Of a DNA stretch of 7,293 nucleotides, positions 1-5,772 are shown piece by piece. The position numbers were made by a program, and so were the translations under genes. A model generated the notes under the pieces. The model saw only the letters and a list, made by a program, of their open reading frames with translations, did no database searches and was not told the origin of the DNA. The stretch is taken from NCBI GenBank assembly GCA_016839845.1, contig JAEOTL010000465.1, positions 1 through 7,293 on the forward strand. Direction: 5' to 3'. The DNA comes from Promethearchaeota archaeon (GTDB taxonomy: Archaea > Asgardarchaeota > Lokiarchaeia > Sigynarchaeales > SOKP01). Each line of letters opens with the position of its first letter. The stretch's first letter is position 1.

Positions 1-1100
1 ATACAACGCTTAATATCCTCAATTCGACCTTCAAAATATTTATTCGGGGTTTCGGGATCACATATTAACTGACGACCCATGTAAATTATATCACACTTTT
101 CTTGTTCTATAAATTCGGCTGCCATCCGAGGATCATTTACTCCTCCAACTCCCATAACTGGAACATCAACATGTTTTTTAATCTCTTCTGCTAAATGAAT
201 ATAACAACCTGGTTTGCAATAGCTTGGTATTGTGATCCCAAATGGACTTCTGAGGATTATACCTTGGGTTATATCAAGGCAATCAACCCCCGCTTTTTCC
301 ATAATTTGTGCAATTTCAATTGATTGTTCAATTCGATTTCCATCATAAACGAGATCATCCGCAGAAAATCTGACTAAAATAGGCGGTTCATCACCTATAG
401 CTTTTCGAATTTTACCTACAGTTTCCTTGATGAAAGTACATCGTTTCTCCACTGAACCTCCATATTTATCGGTTCTTTTATTGAAATACGGGGTAAGAAA
501 AGATTGGGGTAAGGTTCCATGACCAGAATGGACATGCGCATAATCAAATCCTGCGTCTATTGCATTCTTTGCCCCAACTGCATACATATCTTGAATTTGT
601 TCTATCTCTGGTATTGTTAATTCTCTTATTTGAAGATTATTCTTTTTAATCGTTTCACCCCAAGCCGGGTACATCAATGTCCAAGCTGATGATGCGTGAT
701 CTACACCAATACTTGATGGACCGATGTTAGAGGGACCAAAGTAATTGGCAAGTCCATTAAAAACATATGAGATCATTCCAAGTTTGTTCATCTGCATTCC
801 AATTTTTACACCTTTACCATGTTTATGAACAGCATCGGTCATTTTTTTAAATGCAGGGACATTTTCTGCTCTTCCAATGTTTGGACCCGTATTTCCCGGG
901 CCTCGGAGCCAGGTATCAAGCTGACTTGCTTCATACGTCATTATTCCTACACCACCCATTGCCTTTCGCACATAGTTGTTATATGCTCTCTCAGTAGGTC
1001 GACCTTCTTCATCATGCGAACCAGATACCATAGGAGGGTAACCAAATCGGTTTTTAATCGTCATATTTCTAATAGTTAGTGGATCTGAAATTTTTGGCAT
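1..1100 (-). CDS. OYE/dienoyl-CoA reductase-like flavin oxidoreductase, copy A (C-terminus cut by window edge)
   Basis: The frame is open from an ATG at 1100 to the window edge: 366 full codons, ending with IKRC. That cysteine aligns with the first 4Fe-4S cysteine of copies B and C, so almost the whole FMN-binding TIM barrel is present and the cluster and FAD/second Rossmann domains lie outside. The start MPKISDPLTIRNM aligns residue for residue with the starts of B and C. Family marks visible: YPPMVSG (21-27), Gln103 in IGMQMNKLG, HSGHGTLPQSFLTP (191-204), NKRTDKYGGS, LVRFSADD, and MGRQLICDPETPNKYF near the end. Members of the family reduce activated C=C bonds or oxidise amines using FMN; the substrate here is unknown. 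As in B and C, threonine (196) replaces the usual active-site tyrosine. The protein is clearly more diverged from B and C than they are from each other, and its residue 106 (Lys) differs from their His/Asn100. A ctcctt (1112-1117, minus AAGGAG) 11 bases upstream supports the start. Confidence 0.93.
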   Translation of the reverse strand, partial: MPKISDPLTIRNMTIKNRFGYPPMVSGSHDEEGRPTERAYNNYVRKAMGGVGIMTYEASQLDTWLRGPGNTGPNIGRAENVPAFKKMTDAVHKHGKGVKIGMQMNKLGMISYVFNGLANYFGPSNIGPSSIGVDHASSAWTLMYPAWGETIKKNNLQIRELTIPEIEQIQDMYAVGAKNAIDAGFDYAHVHSGHGTLPQSFLTPYFNKRTDKYGGSVEKRCTFIKETVGKIRKAIGDEPPILVRFSADDLVYDGNRIEQSIEIAQIMEKAGVDCLDITQGIILRSPFGITIPSYCKPGCYIHLAEEIKKHVDVPVMGVGGVNDPRMAAEFIEQEKCDIIYMGRQLICDPETPNKYFEGRIEDIKRC

Positions 1101-1140
1101 AATTTACTTTACTCCTTGAATACGTTTTATATTTTTAATA
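1101..1140 (-). promoter_or_regulatory. Upstream control region of copy A: ribosome-binding site and AT-rich box
   Basis: Read on the minus strand, AAGGAG (1112-1117) lies 11 bases before the ATG at 1100, a good Shine-Dalgarno sequence with a rather long spacer. A TATA-like run AAAAATATAAAA (1125-1136) lies about 30 bases before the start. If that box set an archaeal start site about 25 bases downstream, the transcript would begin after the AAGGAG, so both cannot be used together. Either the promoter lies further upstream, in the AT-rich stretch around 1165-1190, or the AAGGAG is not used. The ribosome-binding call is firmer than the promoter call. Confidence 0.4.
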
Positions 1141-1146
1141 ATATGT

Positions 1147-1155
1147 AAAAAAAAA
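1147..1155 (-). terminator. T9 tract after the decayed gene
   Basis: Nine consecutive T on the minus strand, about 43 bases past the stop of the 1198-1338 remnant. No obvious hairpin precedes it. Archaeal transcription often ends at such U-rich tracts. It may be the old terminator of the decayed gene, now lying inside the leader region of copy A, or simple AT-rich sequence. Confidence 0.3.
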
Positions 1156-1197
1156 GTTAATAGAAAAACGTTATTATTCTAATATTTTAGCAAAAAC

Positions 1198-1338
1198 CTA
1201 AGCTTCTATCATGGCTACAATAATATCTTTTGGCTGTTTTCCGTCTCCATTTAGAACTATTTCGGGAGTAATTCCTTCAAACTCATTTTTTAGCTTTTAT
1301 CCAAGGGAAGTTCTAAACTCACAGTGTATTAGTGTATC
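1198..1338 (-). pseudogene. Decayed C-terminal remnant of a fourth OYE/TMADH-like paralogue
   Basis: Reading the minus strand from 1338 to a TAG at 1200-1198 gives 46 codons that align without gaps to the C-terminal region of copies B and C, with 18 of 46 residues identical to copy C by eye. Diagnostic pieces are DTLIHCEFRTSLG (copy C: DTLVHIGARTTPK), KLKNEFEG (LEKEFED) and NGDGKQPKDI (VGDCKTPRDI), ending in AMIEA. A TAA at 1299-1297 interrupts the frame, no start codon fits, and upstream of 1338 the similarity stops and further stop codons appear. The alignment across the stop in a single frame shows this was once coding, and divergence from B and C shows it is not simply a recent copy of either. 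It lies on the same strand as copy A and directly upstream of it, so an older tandem pair of family genes probably ran in that direction. Confidence 0.8.
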
Positions 1339-1353
1339 ACTGAAACAAAAACA

Positions 1354-1395
1354 TTTAAGTTAAATCAATTAGTTTATTTGTTAAATTAAAATTTC
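1354..1395 (+). promoter_or_regulatory. Promoter region of copy B with 19-base motif shared with copy C
   Basis: TTTAAGTTAAATCAATTAG (1354-1372) matches 17 of 19 bases of the element before copy C, and its distance to the ATG is 43 bases here versus 42 there. It is followed by an AT-rich TATA-like stretch (about 1381-1392), roughly 25-30 bases before the start codon at 1416. That spacing fits an archaeal promoter giving a leaderless or nearly leaderless transcript, in line with the absence of a Shine-Dalgarno sequence before copy B. The 19-base element lies just upstream of the TATA position, where a BRE or an activator or repressor site would sit. Its role is inferred from conservation only. 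Confidence 0.5.
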
Positions 1396-1415
1396 AAAAA
1401 AAAAATGATAAAAAA

Positions 1416-3392
1416 ATGCCAAGAGTAACTGATCCATTAAAAATAAGAAATATGGAAATAAAGAACAGGCTTGGATTTCCACCTATGATGTCGGGTTCCA
1501 TCTCAAATGGTATACCCGGGAAGAATTTCTACAATGTTTATGAACCAATAGCAAAGGGGGGAGTTGGATTTATCACGGTAGAAGCGAGTTCAACAGATCC
1601 AATGAATAACCCAATTCAGCCATGTTTGGGATTGGATGAAAATATTCCCGCTTTTAAAGAATTTACTGATAAAATCCATGAATATGGTACTAAAATAGGC
1701 ATTCAATTTGCACATGGAGGGATTCTTGCATTGATGATTATTGCCTCGATGAAATTCCCCTTGCCTGTATGGGCGCCCTCCAAAGTAGATCCTGTAATAG
1801 CTAGCTCTGCTTATGATTTGATAAATCCTAATTGGCGAGAAGACTTAATGAGCACGGGATTTAAAGAGATTCATGAAATAACTGTGGAAGAAATGGATGG
1901 CGTTGGAAATAGATTTGCATCTGCCGCTAAAAGGGCTATTGAGGCTGGATTTGATTACGTAATGATCCATTCTGCCCACGGCACGTTATACCATGATTTT
2001 TTATCACCTTATTACAATCAACGAACTGATGAATATGGTGGTTCATGGGAAAATAAAACTAGGTTTGTCAGAGAGACAATTGAAAAAATAAGAGATAAAA
2101 TAGGGGATAATCCTATTTTTATACGAATTTCTGCGGAAGAACTCTTAGATGATGGCTTAAAAATTGAAGATCAGAAAAAAGTTTCTGTACTTCTTGAAAA
2201 GGCGGGAGTTGACTGTATTGATGTAAGTCAAGGAATTCAAGTAAGGACTCCTCGAGGGATAAACGTACCGACGTATGTAGGACTTGGGGGATTTATTCAT
2301 TATCCTGAAGCCATAAAGAAAGTGGTTAGTATTCCTGTAATTGGTGTTGGAAATATTATTCACCCGAAAATGGCTGATGATTTCATACAACAAGAAAAGG
2401 CTGATTTAATTAATATGGGAAGACAATTAATTTGTGATCCAGAAACTCCCAATAAATATTTTAATGGCCAAACTGAGGATATTAAACATTGCATAGGGTG
2501 TCTAATTGGATGTAGTCGTGTGTGCGTTTTAAATCCCTATAAAAGACATAATTATAAAGAACTTATTCCAGCTGATGTTCCAAAAAAAATCGTTGTTTTA
2601 GGAGCGGGAATTGCAGGAATGGAATTAGCAAGAGTAGCAAAGCTTCGAGGGCATGACGTTGAAATTTATGAAAAATCGGATAGAGTAGGCGGGTTGATGC
2701 ACCTATTAGCAGCAGAATACAAAAAAGAACAATTTATGAATATTATAAATTATCAGAAAATTCAACTGAAGAAGTTAGGTGTTCCAATTCATCTTAATAG
2801 AGAATTAACAACCAATGAAATTAAGGAACTGAATTGCGATGTTTTAGCATTTGCTATAGGATCTCAAGCAGTTATTCCTGTTAAATACGAAGATTACCCA
2901 AATATTATAACTCAGGATGAAGCGATTTCAAAATCAAAATCAATCGGTAAAAATGTAGTAGTATGGGGATTGGACACATATTGGAGAGGTGGTGCCGAAA
3001 CAGCAATTACACTAAGAGAACAAGGTTATAACATTAAAGCTATTGCTGGATCAGAAAAGGGATTAGCCGGAACAATTACTGGACCGGGTCTTACAGGCAG
3101 GGTTACGTGGATTCATCAATATTATAAAGATAATAAAATACCGCAATTAAAAGAAGCTAAACTCCTTGACGTTACTGATAAAACAGTTATAATACAAGAC
3201 TCTGAGGGCAACGAACATGAAATAGAGGCTGATTCACTCGTATATATAGGAGGTCGGACCACAGCAAAAAAGTCTCTTGAAAAAGAATTTGATAATGCAA
3301 AATTCAGAATAGAGTTTGTTGGGGATTGTAAAAGCCCAAGAGATATTCAAGCAGCAATATATGATGCCCAAACTTTAGCCCGTACTATTTAA
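1416..3392 (+). CDS. OYE/dienoyl-CoA reductase/TMADH-like FMN-FeS-FAD oxidoreductase, copy B
   Basis: A 658-residue cytosolic flavoenzyme, typical length for the family. Residues 1-350 form the FMN TIM barrel: FPPMMSG (21-27), Gln97, HSAHGTLYHDFLSP (185-198), NQRTDEYGGS, Arg237, GVGN (310-313) and MGRQLICDP (334-342). A 4Fe-4S site follows with Cys359, 362, 366 and 370, a C-x2-C-x3-C-x3-C spacing much tighter than the C-x2-C-x3-C-x11-C of E. coli FadH. A FAD Rossmann fold begins at KIVVLGAGIAG (391-401), with Glu419 at the end of the second strand. The second dinucleotide-binding region, VVVWGLDTYWRGG (514-526), lacks GxGxxG and resembles trimethylamine dehydrogenase. The usual active-site tyrosine is Thr190; His188 matches TMADH His172. 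FVGDCKSPRDI (634-644) is the usual FAD-binding end. The start is set by alignment with copies A and C; no Shine-Dalgarno sequence is seen. Substrate unknown: an enoyl-CoA, cyclic enone or amine are family possibilities. Confidence 0.93.
   Translation: MPRVTDPLKIRNMEIKNRLGFPPMMSGSISNGIPGKNFYNVYEPIAKGGVGFITVEASSTDPMNNPIQPCLGLDENIPAFKEFTDKIHEYGTKIGIQFAHGGILALMIIASMKFPLPVWAPSKVDPVIASSAYDLINPNWREDLMSTGFKEIHEITVEEMDGVGNRFASAAKRAIEAGFDYVMIHSAHGTLYHDFLSPYYNQRTDEYGGSWENKTRFVRETIEKIRDKIGDNPIFIRISAEELLDDGLKIEDQKKVSVLLEKAGVDCIDVSQGIQVRTPRGINVPTYVGLGGFIHYPEAIKKVVSIPVIGVGNIIHPKMADDFIQQEKADLINMGRQLICDPETPNKYFNGQTEDIKHCIGCLIGCSRVCVLNPYKRHNYKELIPADVPKKIVVLGAGIAGMELARVAKLRGHDVEIYEKSDRVGGLMHLLAAEYKKEQFMNIINYQKIQLKKLGVPIHLNRELTTNEIKELNCDVLAFAIGSQAVIPVKYEDYPNIITQDEAISKSKSIGKNVVVWGLDTYWRGGAETAITLREQGYNIKAIAGSEKGLAGTITGPGLTGRVTWIHQYYKDNKIPQLKEAKLLDVTDKTVIIQDSEGNEHEIEADSLVYIGGRTTAKKSLEKEFDNAKFRIEFVGDCKSPRDIQAAIYDAQTLARTI
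2632..2740 (+). repeat. Near-identical tract shared with copy C (probable gene conversion)
   Basis: This stretch in copy B matches 4902-5010 in copy C at 108 of 109 bases: 71 identical, one mismatch at 2703, then 37 identical. It encodes the start of the FAD domain, from just after GAGIAG to the QFMN motif. Sequence immediately on each side differs every few bases, mostly at third codon positions. Confidence 0.8.
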
Positions 3393-3437
3393 TTCTTTTA
3401 ATATTTATTTTTGATAAATCTTTTTTATTTTATTTTA
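3393..3437 (+). terminator. T-rich terminator region after copy B
   Basis: A T-rich stretch starts directly after the stop codon and includes T5 and T6 runs (T6 at 3421-3426), with no stable hairpin that I can see. This fits archaeal U-tract termination. It suggests copy B is transcribed separately from copy C, which has its own promoter-like element. Confidence 0.45.
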
Positions 3438-3624
3438 ATATACTTTTGATGTTTCTCACAATCTGCATTCTCCATTAAGTAATTTCAGATGAGATACTTT
3501 TAAACTGTATTAAGAAATATGGAATATGAGAAAAATTAGCTCTAACAAAAACTGTTATTATGTAACCTTCTCCAAAAAAGTATAAACTAAATCATTGATA
3601 GAGCTGAATCGATTGATGATAAAA
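3438..3624. other. Intergenic spacer between copies B and C
   Basis: AT-rich, with no credible open frame on either strand. I looked here for a decayed family fragment like the one at 1198-1338 and found none. Apart from the shared 19-base element that follows, the sequence does not resemble the region upstream of copy B. Confidence 0.5.
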
Positions 3625-3668
3625 TTTAAGTCAAATCAAGTAGATACACTATTTAATTATAAATTTTT
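3625..3668 (+). promoter_or_regulatory. Promoter region of copy C with 19-base motif shared with copy B
   Basis: TTTAAGTCAAATCAAGTAG (3625-3643) is the counterpart of the element before copy B, differing at two positions. A TATA-like TTTAATTATAAAT (3652-3664) follows, centred about 28 bases before the ATG at 3686, again predicting a very short leader. A weak GTGAG lies about six bases before the start codon and could act as a ribosome-binding site if the leader is longer. Confidence 0.5.
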
Positions 3669-3685
3669 GAAGAAGTGAGAAAAAT

Positions 3686-5662
3686 ATGACAAAAGTAACT
3701 GATCCATTAAAAATTAGAAATATGGAAATTAAAAACAGGCTTGGATTTCCACCCATGATGTCCGGGTCAATCTCCAACGGTATCCCAGGAAAGAATTTCT
3801 ACAATGTATATGAACCTATAGCCAGAGGCGGTGTTGGATTAATCACAGTGGAAGCATCTTCACCAGAACCAATGAATGGGCCAATATCACCATGTATTGG
3901 ATTGGATGAAAATATACCTGCGTTTAAAAAATTTACTGATAAAATTCATGAATATGGAACTAAGATTGGTATCCAAATTGCAAACGGGGGTATTCTTACT
4001 CTAATGTTTATTGCCATTATGAAAATGAACATGCCCGTAATGGCACCCTCTAGTGTAGATCCTGTAATAGCAAGTGATGCTTATGAACTGATTAATCCTA
4101 ATTGGCGTGAAGACTTGGAAAAAGCAGGATTTAAAGAAATTCATGCCATGACAAAATCAGAAATTATAGTTGTTGAGGATAGATTTGCCGCGGCTGCTAA
4201 AAGAGCAATCGATATGGGTTTTGATTATGTATTAATACACTCTGCACACGGAACGTTATATCACGATTTCTTATCCCCTTATTACAATCAAAGAACAGAT
4301 GAGTACGGTGGTTCATGGGAAAATAAAACACGATTTATTAGAGAAACCGTTGAAAAAATGAGAGATAAAATTGGAGATAATCCCATTTTTGTTCGGATCT
4401 CTGCTGAAGAACTGCTAGATGATGGATTAAAATTAAAAGATCAGCAAGAAGTGGCCAAAATCTTAGAAAAAATCGGAGTTGATTGTATTGATGTCAGCCA
4501 AGGAATACAAGTAAGAAAACCTGAAGGAATAAATATCCCTACATATATCCCACCTGGTGGTTTTATTCACCACGCCGAGGGAATTAAAAAAGTTGTGAAT
4601 ATACCTGTAATTGGTGTTGGAAATATTATTGATGTGAAAATGGCCGATGACTTCATCCAACAAGGAAAAGCAGATATAATTTATATGGGAAGACAGTTAA
4701 TTACTGATCCTGAAACTCCTAATAAATATTTTAGTGGACACGCTGATGATATCAAGTATTGTATCGGTTGTCAAGTAGGTTGTGGTGGTGTTTGTGTTCT
4801 TAACCCATATGAAAGGCATGCTTATAAAGAGCTCATTCCTACTGAAGAACCCAAAAAAATAATTGTTTTGGGAGCTGGTATTGCAGGGATGGAATTAGCA
4901 CGAGTAGCAAAGCTTCGAGGGCATGACGTTGAAATTTATGAAAAATCGGATAGAGTAGGCGGGTTGATGCACATATTAGCAGCAGAATACAAAAAAGAAC
5001 AATTTATGAACATTGTGAATTACCAGAAAATACAACTAAAGAAGCTAAACGTTCCCATTCATTTAAATCGAGAATTAAAAACCAATGAAATTAAGGAACT
5101 GGATTGTGATGTTTTAGCATTTGCTGTAGGAACTGAGGCAGTTCTTCCGGTTAAATATAAAGACCACCCAAATGTTATAACTCAGGATGAAGCGATATTA
5201 AAAAGCAAACCAATAGGTAAAAATGTAGTAATATGGGGATTGGATACCTATTGGAAGGGAGGGACAGAAACCGCAATAACATTAAGAGAGCAAGGTCATA
5301 ACATTAAAGCAATTGCGGGAACGGAGAAAGTATTAGCAGGAATACTTACCCAAGCTAGACTTACTGGCAGGGTTACGTGGATTCATCGGTATTTCAAAGA
5401 TAATAAAATACCACAATTTAAAGGAGCAAAACTTATAGATGTTACGAAGAATGCGGTTATAATACAAGACTCTGAGGGAAAAGAACATGAAATTGAAGCT
5501 GATACCCTAGTTCATATTGGAGCTAGAACTACGCCAAAAAATACTCTAGAAAAAGAGTTTGAAGATGTAGGATTTAAAGTAGAGTTTGTTGGGGATTGTA
5601 AAACTCCAAGGGATATTCAAGCAGCTATAAAGGATGCCCAAACTTTAGCACGAGCAATTTAA
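3686..5662 (+). CDS. OYE/dienoyl-CoA reductase/TMADH-like FMN-FeS-FAD oxidoreductase, copy C
   Basis: 658 residues, colinear with copy B without indels; I count about 130 differing residues, so about 80% identity. The domain order is the same: FMN barrel (1-350) with HSAHGTLYHDFLSP at 185-198, cluster cysteines 359, 362, 366 and 370 in CIGCQVGCGGVC, FAD fold from GAGIAG (396-401), TMADH-like second dinucleotide region VVIWGLDTYWKGG (514-526), and FVGDCKTPRDI near the end. It shares Thr190 in place of the family tyrosine. It differs from copy B at residue 100 (Asn for His, next to the FMN-contacting Gln97) and in clusters at 112-119, 154-167, 251-259 and 288-299, while the cofactor motifs are nearly unchanged. 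That pattern suggests the same chemistry on a related but different substrate. It has its own promoter-like element, so it need not be cotranscribed with B. The start is fixed by the aligned N-termini. Confidence 0.93.
   Translation: MTKVTDPLKIRNMEIKNRLGFPPMMSGSISNGIPGKNFYNVYEPIARGGVGLITVEASSPEPMNGPISPCIGLDENIPAFKKFTDKIHEYGTKIGIQIANGGILTLMFIAIMKMNMPVMAPSSVDPVIASDAYELINPNWREDLEKAGFKEIHAMTKSEIIVVEDRFAAAAKRAIDMGFDYVLIHSAHGTLYHDFLSPYYNQRTDEYGGSWENKTRFIRETVEKMRDKIGDNPIFVRISAEELLDDGLKLKDQQEVAKILEKIGVDCIDVSQGIQVRKPEGINIPTYIPPGGFIHHAEGIKKVVNIPVIGVGNIIDVKMADDFIQQGKADIIYMGRQLITDPETPNKYFSGHADDIKYCIGCQVGCGGVCVLNPYERHAYKELIPTEEPKKIIVLGAGIAGMELARVAKLRGHDVEIYEKSDRVGGLMHILAAEYKKEQFMNIVNYQKIQLKKLNVPIHLNRELKTNEIKELDCDVLAFAVGTEAVLPVKYKDHPNVITQDEAILKSKPIGKNVVIWGLDTYWKGGTETAITLREQGHNIKAIAGTEKVLAGILTQARLTGRVTWIHRYFKDNKIPQFKGAKLIDVTKNAVIIQDSEGKEHEIEADTLVHIGARTTPKNTLEKEFEDVGFKVEFVGDCKTPRDIQAAIKDAQTLARAI
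4902..5010 (+). repeat. Near-identical tract shared with copy B (probable gene conversion)
   Basis: Partner of 2632-2740; the only mismatch is at 4973 (A here, C in copy B), which changes Leu to Ile. The offset between the tracts equals the offset between the two genes, so the tract is allelic in position rather than moved. Confidence 0.8.
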
Positions 5663-5688
5663 TCCTTAATCTAAAATATTACTATTTC

Positions 5689-5697
5689 TTTTTTTTT
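5689..5697 (+). terminator. T9 terminator after copy C
   Basis: Nine T on the plus strand, 27 bases past the stop codon of copy C, without a clear hairpin before it. It fits archaeal intrinsic termination and would stop transcription before the convergent iron-sulfur gene. Confidence 0.5.
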
Positions 5698-5746
5698 GAA
5701 ACTTTAAAGTAGTACTAATGATACTTGTATAATTCCTAAAAACACG

Positions 5747-5770
5747 AAAAAAAATAAAAAGAAAAAAAAA
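5747..5770 (-). terminator. T-tract terminator of the FAD/Fe-S operon
   Basis: On the minus strand this is nearly all T, with runs of 9, 5 and 8 T beginning two bases after the stop codon of the iron-sulfur gene. No hairpin is visible. Together with the plus-strand tract at 5689-5697 it separates two convergent transcription units within 110 bases. Confidence 0.55.
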
Positions 5771-5772
5771 GA

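Noticed and set aside
819..1079. 86-codon plus-strand open frame
   Set aside because: It lies opposite copy A, whose minus-strand frame shows clear family motifs throughout. The plus-strand translation has no recognisable features.
1405..1428. ATG 11 bases before the copy B start, giving a seven-codon out-of-frame mini-ORF
   Set aside because: It has no conserved counterpart before copy C and no ribosome-binding site, and is easily explained by the A-rich leader. Alignment of the three N-termini supports the ATG at 1416.
2157..2393. 78-codon minus-strand open frame inside copy B, with a counterpart at 4463-4663 in copy C
   Set aside because: Both occur at the same place because the two genes are paralogues. 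They are shadows of the conserved barrel coding sequence, and the lengths and sequences are not kept.
3538..3605. Inverted repeat AGCTCTA / TAGAGCT in the B-C spacer
   Set aside because: Seven bases with a gap of about 54 is expected by chance in AT-rich sequence, and no stem or symmetric operator is formed.
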